DNA from: SAR86 cluster bacterium
GTDB lineage: Bacteria > Pseudomonadota > Gammaproteobacteria > Magnimaribacterales > AG-339-G14
Length of the DNA: 64,000 nt
Assembly (NCBI GenBank): GCA_028140145.1
Contig: JAOIOC010000003.1
Span: forward strand, 40,629 to 104,628
Reading direction: 5' to 3'
Positions 9,506 to 21,709 of this stretch are shown piece after piece. The translations under genes and the position numbers were made by a program. Position 1 is the stretch's first letter, and each line of letters begins with the position of its first letter. The notes under the pieces are model-generated. The model was not told the DNA's origin and did not search any database. It worked only from the letters and a program-made list of their open reading frames with translations.

Positions 9506-10864
9506 TTGGAAATTTTAATTCTCGGAGCTGGCCAAGTTGGCACTGAATTATCTGAGCTCCTTACAAATGATGGTCATAACATTACCATTGTTGATACAGA
9601 TGCTGATCGACTTCAAAAAGCCTCCTCTCACATAGACTTAAAAACTGTGGAGGGCAATGCTTCCTATCCTAAAGTTTTAGAGCAAGCCGATATTAAAAAT
9701 ATAGATGTTGCTGTTGCGATGATGGAATCTGATGAGGTGAATATTATTGCCTGTCAGATGATAAAACTCCTCAATAAGGATACGAAAACAATGGCAAGAA
9801 TTCGTACCTACGAATATTTAAAAGGTAAGGGGAAACAAATCGTCGAGGGAGAACAAGGTATAGACGTCATTATTAGCCCGGAAGAATTGATAACTGCGCA
9901 AATTTGTAGGCTTATTGAAAATCCTGGAGCTACTCAGATTATGGATTTTGCCAACGGTAAGGTATCCATGGTTTCAGTGAAAGCTAAAGAAGGCGCCCCA
10001 ATAACAGGTCACAAAGTAGCAGAGCTTAGACAGCATATTCCCAAGGTTGATACTAGAATTGCAGCAATTTATAGAGAGGACAAAGTTATAGCTCCAAAAG
10101 GAGATGACATAGTTGAAACAGGAGACGAGGTGTTCTTCATAACAGAATCAAGAGATATAAAGAAAGTTATATCTGAGCTTCGAATGAAAGAAATAGCTTC
10201 GAAAACAATCATGATTGCTGGAGGAGGAAGAATAGGAAGAAGACTTGCAGAATCTTTGGAAGGAAAATTTGATCTTAAGATAATTGAACTCAATAAAGAT
10301 AGGTGCATTTATTTGTCAGAAAAACTAGGTTCCTCTTTAGTTTTGAATGGCGATTCATCAGATAGTGCTCTTCTAGAGGAGGAAAATATTGAAAAAACTG
10401 ATTTCTTTTGCTCTGTTACTAATGATGATGAAGCGAATGTGATGTCTTCTATGTTGGCTAAAAAGATGGGTGCTAAAAAATCACTATCCTTGGTTAATAA
10501 AAATGCATACTTAGATCTAATATCGAAGGAACAAATAGATATCACCATTAATCCCTCAGAAATAACGATCGGATCGATTTTAGAAAATTTGTCTGATGAA
10601 TCGCAATTGAAAACATATTCTTTTAAAAGAAAAGGCGAAGCAGTTGAGCTAATTGCAACATCAAGAAATGGCTACCCAGGAGTTGTAGGAAAACAAATTG
10701 ATCAGATAGAACTTCCTAAAGGATGTGTAATTGGGGCTATTTTCTCTGAAAATGCAATCAAAATCGCTCATCATGATACTAAAATCAATGAAAACGATCA
10801 TCTGATTACTTTTATAGCTGATAAAAAGAATCTTGAAGAAGTAACAGACATAATTTGTTCATAA
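9506..10864 (+). CDS. trkA: Trk system potassium uptake protein TrkA
   Basis: Two RCK/TrkA-N domains (ILGAGQVGTELSE..., IAGGGRIGRRLAE...); TTG start; followed by trkH. Confidence 0.94.
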   Translation: MEILILGAGQVGTELSELLTNDGHNITIVDTDADRLQKASSHIDLKTVEGNASYPKVLEQADIKNIDVAVAMMESDEVNIIACQMIKLLNKDTKTMARIRTYEYLKGKGKQIVEGEQGIDVIISPEELITAQICRLIENPGATQIMDFANGKVSMVSVKAKEGAPITGHKVAELRQHIPKVDTRIAAIYREDKVIAPKGDDIVETGDEVFFITESRDIKKVISELRMKEIASKTIMIAGGGRIGRRLAESLEGKFDLKIIELNKDRCIYLSEKLGSSLVLNGDSSDSALLEEENIEKTDFFCSVTNDDEANVMSSMLAKKMGAKKSLSLVNKNAYLDLISKEQIDITINPSEITIGSILENLSDESQLKTYSFKRKGEAVELIATSRNGYPGVVGKQIDQIELPKGCVIGAIFSENAIKIAHHDTKINENDHLITFIADKKNLEEVTDIICS

Positions 10865-10874
10865 ATAGAATTTA

Positions 10875-12326
10875 ATGAAAGTTAGACCCATTTTAAACCT
10901 TTTAGGCATAGGTTTAGTGTATTTTTCGTTTTTTCAGCTGCTTCCAATAGCGATATCCTTCATTTACGAAGAAAATAATTTCACTGATTATTCTGGAGCC
11001 TTTTTTATAACTCTTATTACAGGAATAGCGTTTTGGGTAGCTACTTATAAAGAAAAACAAGAAACAATTCGAATAAAAGAAGGATTCATCCTAACTGTTG
11101 CCTTTTGGGTCTTATTCACCGTTTTTGCATCTTTACCTTTCCTTTTGAGCTCAACACACGATTTCTCTATCGTAGATGCCTATTTTGAAACAACATCAGC
11201 CCTTACAACCACTGGATCTACAATATTGGTTGGCCTGGAATCGTATAGTAAGTCCTTACTATTCTATAGAGCCCTATTACAATGGCTTGGGGGAATGGGA
11301 ATAATTGTATTAGCAGTTGCAATCTTTCCACTTCTGGGAGTTGGAGGTATGCAATTATATAAAAATGAGGGCTCTGGGGTGATGGGAGACAATAAATTGA
11401 GGCCCAAAATTGCGGAAACAGCTAAATCCTTGTGGTTTATATACCTAATTTTGACTCTAAGCTGTTGTTTTTGTTACTTTTTTTCAGGTATGAACCTCTT
11501 TGATGCTGTGACTCACTCATTTACAACGGTAGCCATTGGTGGATTTTCAAATTATGACGAAAGTTTTGCCTACTTTGATAGCAATGCAATCTACTTAGTC
11601 TCTATAATATTTATGTTTCTTTCTGGTGCCAATTTTTCCCTTCATTTCCTTGCCTATACAAAGTTAAACCCTAAGTATTACTTTCAAGATTCAGAATTTA
11701 AGTTTTATGGCACCGTTATTCTTTCTGCTTTTCTTTTAATAACTGTTGCAATGATTTTTTACGGATCAGCTAATAACTTTGACTTAATTGTTACTACCGC
11801 TTTTCAAACAGTTTCTTTTGCAACCACAACAGGTTACGTAAATTCAGATTACTATCTATGGCCTTCTTTTATTCCTTTTATGCTTTTGATGCTAGGAGCA
11901 ATCGGAGCTTGTGCTGGCTCTACGGGAGGCGGCATAAAGATGATTAGAGTTTTAGTTCTCTACAAACAAGGTGGAAGAGAACTTAAAAAATTGACCCATC
12001 CACAATCGGTTGTTCCAGTAAAAATTGGTGGGAAAATTCTTCAGCCAGAAATCGCGGAATCGGTTTGGGGTTTCTTTTCTGTGTACATGTTGGCGTATGT
12101 TTTTCTTACAACGTTTATGCTCTTGTACGGCTCAGATTTCATTACTGCATTTTCTGCAGTTGGTGCATCAATTAATAATTTAGGTCCTGGACTGGGCGAT
12201 GTTTCTCAAAACTATAGCTCTTTGAATGATATCTCTAAAATAACTTTATCATTTTCTATGATACTAGGAAGATTAGAAATTTATACGCTTCTTGTCTTAC
12301 TAACTCCCTTCTTTTGGAAAAGTTAA
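10875..12326 (+). CDS. trkH: Trk potassium uptake channel subunit TrkH
   Basis: Selectivity-filter-like repeats TTTGSTIL, TVAIGGFSN, TTTGYVN, GACAGSTGGGIKMIR. Confidence 0.94.
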   Translation: MKVRPILNLLGIGLVYFSFFQLLPIAISFIYEENNFTDYSGAFFITLITGIAFWVATYKEKQETIRIKEGFILTVAFWVLFTVFASLPFLLSSTHDFSIVDAYFETTSALTTTGSTILVGLESYSKSLLFYRALLQWLGGMGIIVLAVAIFPLLGVGGMQLYKNEGSGVMGDNKLRPKIAETAKSLWFIYLILTLSCCFCYFFSGMNLFDAVTHSFTTVAIGGFSNYDESFAYFDSNAIYLVSIIFMFLSGANFSLHFLAYTKLNPKYYFQDSEFKFYGTVILSAFLLITVAMIFYGSANNFDLIVTTAFQTVSFATTTGYVNSDYYLWPSFIPFMLLMLGAIGACAGSTGGGIKMIRVLVLYKQGGRELKKLTHPQSVVPVKIGGKILQPEIAESVWGFFSVYMLAYVFLTTFMLLYGSDFITAFSAVGASINNLGPGLGDVSQNYSSLNDISKITLSFSMILGRLEIYTLLVLLTPFFWKS

Positions 12327-12344
12327 GTAAGTACTTACTATCAT

Positions 12345-13208
12345 TCAAACGTAATCAATGTATCCCTTAAATCTTTTATACTCCCATGCATATTGTTCAG
12401 GAGAAGCAAGAATATCGTCTTCCAGAACTTTATTCATTGACTCAAGGGACTTAGTTAGATCATCGGAAAAAAATTTCTCCCCTACTTCTCTTATATTGAT
12501 TTGATATCCATCTTTGCCAAGCGTACAACTGCAATAAATTACATTACAGTTAGTCCTTTTAGCGATATTTGAAATCAAAGAATTGGTGAAGCAAGCTTTG
12601 CCAAAAAAATTAGCCGTATGTCGATTTTTGTTTTTCGGGACCTGATCGACTGCCATTGCTATCGTTCCTTTGTTGTTGATGTGTTCGAGCAAAAGTTTGG
12701 TACTTTTAAAGCCTATCCCAACCATCCTTGCTCCGTAATTTTGTCTTCCACTTTTTACAAGATTATTAATAATTTTATTTTTTACTTTTGTAAACGGAAT
12801 AATAAGATTTTCTGATTTTGATGACATCCATGAAATTAATAATTCCATATTGCCAATATGGCTTGAGATGATTATCAAGCCTTTGTCTTCACCTAATAAT
12901 GAATCAAATTTACTTTCATTATTAACTCTAGAAATCAGAGGGTATATTTTTCTAGAGAAATCCCTTGAATTTGACCAAACATAAATAGCTTCGATTAAAG
13001 ATAAAGATGTTTGTCTGACGCTACGTCTAGATAAATCCTCAATCTCTTCTTTAGTTTTGCTTTTAAAGACATGTTTGAGATTAGTTGAGCTAGTTTTAAG
13101 GCTTTTAGAGTTAGAAAAAACCATCAAAAAGCCTAAAATCCATCCAAAAGCTTGAAAAGCTCTAAAAGGGACAATTTTAGCCAAAAAAAACAGTATTTTT
13201 ATGAACAT
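12345..13208 (-). CDS. Lipid A biosynthesis lauroyl/acyl transferase family (HtrB/LpxL)
   Basis: SSHIGNMELL, AMAVDQVPKNKN, FFGKACFTNS, EQYAWEYKRFKG; synteny with gamma origin region. Confidence 0.85.
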   Translation of the reverse strand: MFIKILFFLAKIVPFRAFQAFGWILGFLMVFSNSKSLKTSSTNLKHVFKSKTKEEIEDLSRRSVRQTSLSLIEAIYVWSNSRDFSRKIYPLISRVNNESKFDSLLGEDKGLIIISSHIGNMELLISWMSSKSENLIIPFTKVKNKIINNLVKSGRQNYGARMVGIGFKSTKLLLEHINNKGTIAMAVDQVPKNKNRHTANFFGKACFTNSLISNIAKRTNCNVIYCSCTLGKDGYQINIREVGEKFFSDDLTKSLESMNKVLEDDILASPEQYAWEYKRFKGYIDYV

Positions 13209-13291
13209 TTCAGTCCATTATATTCAACATTCAAGTAGAATTAGTAAGAAATCAGTCTATTTTATTGAATCTAATCCAAATCATCGTATAA

Positions 13292-14647
13292 ATGTCAGCT
13301 AAATCAATGGATGAATTAGTCTCTTTATGCAAGAGGAGAGGATTTATTTTTCAATCAAGTGAAATCTATGGTGGCTTGCAAGGCACGTATGACTTTGGTC
13401 CGCTTGGAGTTGAATTAAAAAATAATTTAAAGAGCGCATGGTGGAAATCCATGGTTTATGAAAGAGATGATGTTGAAGGTTTGGATGCTTCCATCCTAAC
13501 AAATCAACTTGTATTAAATTATTCCGGTCATGAAGATACTTTTACAGATCCTTTGGTTGACTGTAGAAGTTGTAAGTCAAGATGGAGAGCAGATCAAATT
13601 GAAGATACTTGTCCAAATTGTGGCAGCAAAGACTTGACTGACCCCAGACCTTTTAACTTGATGTTCAAAACAAACGTGGGTCCTCTTGAAGATGACGGAT
13701 CCATTGCGTATCTCAGACCAGAAACTGCGCAACAGATTTTTACAAACTTTAAGAATATAGTTGATTCAACATCAAGAGCTTTACCTTTTGGTATTGCGCA
13801 AATTGGAAAAGCTTTTCGGAATGAAATAACTCCAAGAAATTTTATTTTTAGGGTTCGTGAATTTGAACAAATGGAATTGGAATTTTTTGTACAGCCAGGA
13901 GAAGATAATCTCTGGCACGACAAATGGATTGAGGAAAGATCAAAGTGGTGGGAGAGTCAGGGAGTCTCCAAGAAGAAAATTAGATTTTTAGAAGTGCCTA
14001 AAGATGAACTATCTCATTATTCAAAACGTACTGTAGATTTAATGTATGAATTCCCTCACGGCGAGGAAGAATTGGAGGGCATAGCAAATAGAACTGATTT
14101 TGATTTAGGCTCACATTCCAAAAATCAAGATCAACTAAATATACAAAGCAAGATAAGAGAAAATTCGGATTCAAACTCAAGATTGGCGATACAGGATAAA
14201 GATTCAAATGAATGGATTGTTCCATTTGTTATAGAGCCATCTGCCGGTGTCGAAAGAGGAGTGTTGGCTATTTTGAATGAAGCTTACAAAGTTGAGAAAT
14301 TAGAAGACGGAAAAGAAAGAATAGTTCTAGCTCTTAAAGCTCATCTCAGTCCAATAAAGGCCGCAGTAATTCCTCTGAAAAAAAATAATGAAGATCTCGT
14401 GAACTTAGCTAAAAATGTAAAAGACGAACTTCAATCTTTAGGTAAGGGCAGAGTTCTCTTGGAAAATACAGGAAATATCGGAAAGAGTTATAGGAAGCAT
14501 GATGAAATAGGTACTCCAATGTGCATAACAATTGATTTTGATTCTCTTGATAAGAACACAGTTACAATAAGAGATAGAGATACTATGGAACAAAAAACTG
14601 TCCAAATACAAGACCTTACAACTTATTTCTCTAATTTTTTTAAGTAA
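13292..14647 (+). CDS. glyS: Glycyl-tRNA synthetase, dimeric single-chain type
   Basis: [34 protein letters not shown], CxxC...CxxC zinc motif ([20 protein letters not shown]), [55 protein letters not shown]. Confidence 0.95.
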   Translation: MSAKSMDELVSLCKRRGFIFQSSEIYGGLQGTYDFGPLGVELKNNLKSAWWKSMVYERDDVEGLDASILTNQLVLNYSGHEDTFTDPLVDCRSCKSRWRADQIEDTCPNCGSKDLTDPRPFNLMFKTNVGPLEDDGSIAYLRPETAQQIFTNFKNIVDSTSRALPFGIAQIGKAFRNEITPRNFIFRVREFEQMELEFFVQPGEDNLWHDKWIEERSKWWESQGVSKKKIRFLEVPKDELSHYSKRTVDLMYEFPHGEEELEGIANRTDFDLGSHSKNQDQLNIQSKIRENSDSNSRLAIQDKDSNEWIVPFVIEPSAGVERGVLAILNEAYKVEKLEDGKERIVLALKAHLSPIKAAVIPLKKNNEDLVNLAKNVKDELQSLGKGRVLLENTGNIGKSYRKHDEIGTPMCITIDFDSLDKNTVTIRDRDTMEQKTVQIQDLTTYFSNFFK

Positions 14648-14655
14648 AAATATTC

Positions 14656-15198
14656 TTGGATAACTCAAGTAAATATATTGTTTTAGATCGTGATGGTGTC
14701 ATCAATGTTGATCTATTTGACTATGTAAGAGATCCAAAGGAATTTGAATTTGAACATAAAAGCGTTCAAGCAATAAAAAAATTATCAGATAAAAATGTAA
14801 AAATTGTTGTTCTTACAAATCAAGCCTGCGTTTCACAAAAAACGGCAACTGAAGAAATGATAAATAACGTTCATGACCATATGAAAAATGAACTAAAAAA
14901 AATTGGGGCTGAGATTGAGCTAATTCTATTTTGTCCGCATGCAAATGAAGACAATTGTGAATGTAGAAAACCCAAAACAGGTTTGTTAGAAAAAGCTGAA
15001 GCTAAGCTTGGAATTTCACTCAAGGATTGTTTTTTTATTGGTGACAAAGAATCTGATTTACTTGCTGCAAAAAAGCATGGATGTCGTCCTGTCTTGGTTC
15101 TTACCGGTTATGGAATGCATACCATTAGAACAGCTGAAAGTTTGATGGGTGTAAAAATTTATGAGAATTTATTCGAAGCAATAGAGAATAACTTTTGA
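14656..15198 (+). CDS. gmhB: D-glycero-beta-D-manno-heptose-1,7-bisphosphate 7-phosphatase (HAD)
   Basis: LDRDGVIN, VVLTNQACVS, CPHANEDNCECRKPKTGL zinc motif, FIGDKESDLLAA; TTG start. Confidence 0.92.
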   Translation: MDNSSKYIVLDRDGVINVDLFDYVRDPKEFEFEHKSVQAIKKLSDKNVKIVVLTNQACVSQKTATEEMINNVHDHMKNELKKIGAEIELILFCPHANEDNCECRKPKTGLLEKAEAKLGISLKDCFFIGDKESDLLAAKKHGCRPVLVLTGYGMHTIRTAESLMGVKIYENLFEAIENNF

Positions 15199-15905
15199 TG
15201 GTTTATCTTAGATCGGGTATTTTTTATTTTTTCCTTATTATTGGATTGGGATTAATTTTCATTGGCATACCTTTCCTATATTTTACTCCGTTAATAAAGC
15301 GACAAAAAATTATTTTAAGCTGGGTATGGTTAGTAAGATTCACATTGAAATATATTTGTAATGTTGAAATTGAATTTAAAGGATTCAAAGATTATCTTAA
15401 TGGCAAATTTCTTTTTGTCTCTAATCACCAAAGCACATTGGAAACGTTGGTGTTACATCATGAGTTTCAACCAATGTCAGCGATTACAAAGAAAGAAAAT
15501 TTGAGCGTTCCAGTTTTTGGTTTAGGTTTTAGATTGCTTGAACCTATTTACATAGAAAGAGATATGAAGCTGAGCTCTACCAAAAAAATTATAAGAGAAG
15601 GAATAAAAAAAATTGAAGCTGGATTATCTGTTTTATATTTTCCAGAAGGCACGAGGATGCCACTAGGAGAAATAGGAAGATTTTCTAGAACTGGTATTGA
15701 AGTTGCAGCCAAAACAGATACCAGCATCATCCCGATAGTTCACAACTCAGCAGAGTGTTGGCCGCCCAGTTACTTAATACAACCAGGAAAAGTTATTTTT
15801 TACTTAGGTGATCCAGTTGAAACATCCGGTAAAAATATAAGACAACTTACAACTGAACTTCAATCATGGATGATTGAAAATTATCATCTAACGTCCAAGT
15901 CTTAA
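15195..15905 (+). CDS. plsC: 1-acyl-sn-glycerol-3-phosphate acyltransferase
   Basis: VSNHQSTLE (HX4D-like), FPEGTRMPLGEIGRFSRTG; follows gmhB. Confidence 0.9.
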   Translation: MMVYLRSGIFYFFLIIGLGLIFIGIPFLYFTPLIKRQKIILSWVWLVRFTLKYICNVEIEFKGFKDYLNGKFLFVSNHQSTLETLVLHHEFQPMSAITKKENLSVPVFGLGFRLLEPIYIERDMKLSSTKKIIREGIKKIEAGLSVLYFPEGTRMPLGEIGRFSRTGIEVAAKTDTSIIPIVHNSAECWPPSYLIQPGKVIFYLGDPVETSGKNIRQLTTELQSWMIENYHLTSKS

Positions 15906-16019
15906 AAATATCTTTAAAAAAAAGTTCTCAAACCTTAAATTCATAAAAAACTCCCTTTTTTGCTACTTTTTGCTAAATTTATGACTTAAATAGTGTAAAA
16001 GTGCCATTTTGGGGGAAAT

Positions 16020-16454
16020 ATGCTGAAAAAACTGTTTAGTCAGGCTACAAATGACAAAATTCACTGGACAACACTCATAAGTGAGAAAATCCTTTTAGCG
16101 CTTATCGGAATTGCTACATGCATCGCAGCAGCCCTTTATTTATGGGAAATGTTCATTGATAGACGCATTGAACTGTCGGATTTATTCTTATTATTCATCT
16201 ATGCTGAAATTTTAGGCATGGTGGGGTCTTTTTACAGTACGAATAGAATTCCAGTAACTTTGCCAATAATTATCGCTATAACGGCTATTTGCAGATTAAT
16301 TGTTATGCAGAATAAAGAAATGGAAGCTACATTAATTGTTGGTGAAGCTGCAGCAGTTCTTATTCTGGCTGGCGCTGCATACATGATGAGCCTAAAAGAT
16401 AAGATAAGTTTAGAAAAATTAAAAAACCAAAACAATGATGATATCCAAAGCTAA
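16020..16454 (+). CDS. PsiE-like (phosphate-starvation-inducible E family) membrane protein
   Basis: 144 aa, 4 TM; ELSDLFLLFIYAEILGMVGSFYSTNRIPVTLPIIIAITAICRLIV pattern of the PsiE family. Confidence 0.6.
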   Translation: MLKKLFSQATNDKIHWTTLISEKILLALIGIATCIAAALYLWEMFIDRRIELSDLFLLFIYAEILGMVGSFYSTNRIPVTLPIIIAITAICRLIVMQNKEMEATLIVGEAAAVLILAGAAYMMSLKDKISLEKLKNQNNDDIQS

Positions 16455-16765
16455 TGTTTTTTTAGTGGCTTTTCAGATTCTTCGAACCAACCGTCTATAA
16501 TTTCATTGTTCTCATCTATCCATCTTTCGATTTGAAGGATGACGAAATCTTGCCCAGAAATTAAATCAAAATTCTCTTGCGGCATTGATTCCTTTTCTCT
16601 CTCAAGAAGCTCTTTCAAAGTAATTAGATTTTCCGTTTGTTTTTGATATTCCAAAAGAGTAGGATTTTTTTTATCAGAAAAAGTATCTTGGATTTCATCC
16701 AATAATTGGTCCTTGAATTTTTGAATCTCTCTTATATTCAAAACTCTTTTATCTCTCTGTTCCAA
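16451..16765 (-). CDS. Hypothetical protein, co-transcribed with COQ4-like gene
   Basis: 104 aa ORF overlapping the upstream minus-strand ORF by 28 nt. Confidence 0.55.
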   Translation of the reverse strand: MEQRDKRVLNIREIQKFKDQLLDEIQDTFSDKKNPTLLEYQKQTENLITLKELLEREKESMPQENFDLISGQDFVILQIERWIDENNEIIDGWFEESEKPLKKH

Positions 16766-17277
16766 GAAACTTTTTTTATTTTCCTTTCTGAATGTGTAAG
16801 AATCTTGATGTGAAATTCTTCTCTTAATTCTTTTATACTTTTATCCAGTAACTCCTCTGAAAAATAATAATTCCAACGCTTCTTCATTTTAAAGCATCTA
16901 AATAAAATCGTTGGCCACTTTCTAATCATGACTTTTAAGTAGAGAAAAAAGTACTTTGTATAACCAACTTCTTTTAAAAGAATTTCTACTTTTTCAGTAG
17001 TTTCTTTGAAATTTATTTTTCCAGAAAAATAATCTTTTAGTATTTGAAAATAGTTTCCACCAAAAAATACCCAGCAATCCAACATTGCTTCCTCTTCTAA
17101 GGTTGTATCTAATCCAAAAATTACATGAGTTGCATCATGGCAGAGAATACCCCACTTTTCTGAATCGCTAACTTGTTCTCCAAGAACATATCTATTATTT
17201 TTTCTTAAATAACTTCTATATTCTTCTATTCCTCCTTGCAAAGAAGTATTGCAATCTTGGTTCTGAAAATTAAGCAT
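16738..17277 (-). CDS. COQ4-like protein (putative ubiquinone-biosynthesis-associated)
   Basis: CHDATHVIFGLDTTLEEE gives HDxxH-x11-E, the Coq4 metal-ligand motif; rest of sequence divergent. Confidence 0.55.
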   Translation of the reverse strand: MLNFQNQDCNTSLQGGIEEYRSYLRKNNRYVLGEQVSDSEKWGILCHDATHVIFGLDTTLEEEAMLDCWVFFGGNYFQILKDYFSGKINFKETTEKVEILLKEVGYTKYFFLYLKVMIRKWPTILFRCFKMKKRWNYYFSEELLDKSIKELREEFHIKILTHSERKIKKVSWNREIKEF

Positions 17278-17348
17278 TTTTTTATTATAGTTTAATACTT
17301 TTCACTCATTACAAAATTTAGTTTAAATTTTTGTTTTAAACTCACCAA

Positions 17349-17558
17349 ATGAATTTAAGTATGTTCATTATTGGAAGCGCGGTTTTCATTGTCGCTTTTT
17401 CTTTTTTTAAAGTTACTGCTTTGCATAAAACTAAAAATCAGAATGAGTCTTGGTTGAAGCTTATTTCTGTTTTTTTCGTGGACCTTATTGTGCTCGTGGT
17501 GGGCACTCTTGGAGTAGGGATATTTTTTGTCTCTTTGTTCAACGCGTTTCATGGATAG
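17349..17558 (+). CDS. Small two-TM hypothetical protein
   Basis: 69 aa ORF with two hydrophobic segments; start overlapped by downstream ORF. Confidence 0.5.
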   Translation: MNLSMFIIGSAVFIVAFSFFKVTALHKTKNQNESWLKLISVFFVDLIVLVVGTLGVGIFFVSLFNAFHG

Positions 17559-17787
17559 GCTTTTAAGGAGTAGTTTTCTAAGCAATCTTTTTGCTTATCT
17601 AAAATATAGGTATTTCTTACAAGATATTGAATTTAATGAGGATATTTCTATGTACGAAGATTTATTTTCTAATGGGCAGAGAGTTTTTCATGGAGTGTTA
17701 TTAGATGATGAAGGAAATCTTTTAAAGGACAATCAAGAGCCTGAAAATAACTGCCTGGAAGACTTTTTACTCAAGCAAAGAAATTGA
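17551..17787 (+). CDS. Small hypothetical protein
   Basis: ATG at 17551 overlaps the stop of the preceding small ORF; 78 aa. Confidence 0.5.
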   Translation: MDRLLRSSFLSNLFAYLKYRYFLQDIEFNEDISMYEDLFSNGQRVFHGVLLDDEGNLLKDNQEPENNCLEDFLLKQRN

Positions 17788-17789
17788 AG

Positions 17790-18809
17790 TTAGGATCTTG
17801 AAGATCCTATAGCGACTGGTCTGATTGGTGAGGCCGCGCTACCCTTCGTTTTTAGTGGGAGAATCATCACGCATGAAAGATCAACGGAATCCTTAGCAAG
17901 TAAATCAAGCTTTAAGTTTTCTATAGTGTGAATGCCAACCTGAGTTAAGAAATAATAGTGTGCCGGTAAAACAACGCCATCAGGATTTTGAGACACCTCT
18001 TTACCCATTTCGCTTGGATCACCAAAGGCATCTACCCCCCAATTATCTACACCTACTCCTACAACTTTTTTATCAGCTAAAAACTTTGCGGCATTAAAAG
18101 ATATTCCCGGTGCCTTAGAATAATAAATTTTATTTTCGTCTGGATCCTCATATTGATCACTCCATCCAGTGTAAATAAGGACAACATCACCAGGCAAAAT
18201 TCCTCTTTTTTTCAGCGATGATTTTTTTAAAGTTTCCTCAATATGTTTTACGGTTACGTATTCACCAGCTCTCATAGATCTTCCACCAAATGAATGTTTT
18301 CTAACGTCTAGCAAAACAGCCGTCGTGATGATAGGAGGAACTGTTTCAATTCCTAATTTTTGCAATGGAGATTCTGGAAATGGTTTAACTTCTTTAGCAG
18401 TTAAACCTTTGAAGTATCGAACACCAGAAAGATCCAACTCGCCTTTTCCATCCCAAAATTTATCTGAATGTCCAAAGTGTCCAAGAGCATCAATTTGGGT
18501 TCCTTGATTTCCGTCATTCACGTTTTCATTGAGTACGTCCATCGTATAAATGTGATTAGATTTTTCGAAACCCAGTTCAGGTAAAAATTTTGGTTTGTAC
18601 TCACCTGCAAATGGAGACAAGGGCATTGTTGAGGTTCTTTCGTATGAAAGCTCATAAACCTTTACATTATTCTTAGACATCTCCGTTGCACATCTCGCCC
18701 AAGTTTCTGAACCGAGTAAGTTTGTCATTCCTCTCTCTGAAGAAAAATCTGAAGCAAAAAGAAAACTTGATGAACTTAAAAATAATATAAAAATGATCTT
18801 GATCATCAA
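17790..18809 (-). CDS. Secreted cyclase family protein (PF04199-type, kynurenine-formamidase-like fold)
   Basis: Signal peptide MMIKIIFILFLSSSSFLFAS; QIDALGHFGHSD, GDVVLIYTGWSDQY, GVGVDNWGVDA; HxxxD metal motif region. Confidence 0.8.
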   Translation of the reverse strand: MMIKIIFILFLSSSSFLFASDFSSERGMTNLLGSETWARCATEMSKNNVKVYELSYERTSTMPLSPFAGEYKPKFLPELGFEKSNHIYTMDVLNENVNDGNQGTQIDALGHFGHSDKFWDGKGELDLSGVRYFKGLTAKEVKPFPESPLQKLGIETVPPIITTAVLLDVRKHSFGGRSMRAGEYVTVKHIEETLKKSSLKKRGILPGDVVLIYTGWSDQYEDPDENKIYYSKAPGISFNAAKFLADKKVVGVGVDNWGVDAFGDPSEMGKEVSQNPDGVVLPAHYYFLTQVGIHTIENLKLDLLAKDSVDLSCVMILPLKTKGSAASPIRPVAIGSSRS

Positions 18810-18836
18810 AGAATTATAAATGAATTAAATTTAATT

Positions 18837-18861
18837 GAGTCAGCTAACAAATAGCTGACTC
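18837..18861 (-). terminator. Perfect 10-bp inverted repeat with 5-nt loop (candidate terminator)
   Basis: GAGTCAGCTA acaaa TAGCTGACTC, 6 nt past the stop of the 18867..19175 minus ORF; U-tract is weak. Confidence 0.55.
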
Positions 18862-18866
18862 AAAGA

Positions 18867-19175
18867 TTATTTTGCTAAATTGAAGTTATCAGTTCCTTCT
18901 CTAGCGCCCATCCAAGTTTCGTTAGCAACTTGCGTTGAAATATCAGATAAATCAAACAAAGCTTTCATTGCTTCTGAAGTTGGCTGTGCTCCTGAACCCC
19001 ACGCTCCTGACTCTGCATCAACAATGAATGCAATTAAATTGGGATTTACCCAATAATATTTAGCATCATTGACGCCAGGACTGCTTTTTGCAGTTTTACA
19101 TACTGCATAAGCTGCATTTCCAAAGGTATTTCTATCAGCACCGCTGTGCATCTCAAATTTTGTAATTTGTAACAT
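18867..19175 (-). CDS. Hypothetical small soluble protein
   Basis: 102 aa ORF with hairpin immediately downstream; no recognisable family. Confidence 0.6.
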   Translation of the reverse strand: MLQITKFEMHSGADRNTFGNAAYAVCKTAKSSPGVNDAKYYWVNPNLIAFIVDAESGAWGSGAQPTSEAMKALFDLSDISTQVANETWMGAREGTDNFNLAK

Positions 19176-19267
19176 AAAAAACTCCTATTTTTTTATTAAT
19201 TTATTAGTAACAGTAATAAATAGTATTAATAATTATTATAAAAGGGAAGTGGAAGGGAAATTTGAAT

Positions 19268-21706
<2,439 letters not shown>

Positions 21707-21709
21707 TTA

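Noticed and set aside
17791-17809. Near-palindrome TAGGATCTTGAAGATCCTA as a terminator
   Set aside because: Stem overlaps the stop end of the cyclase gene and has no T-run on either side; could be coding coincidence.
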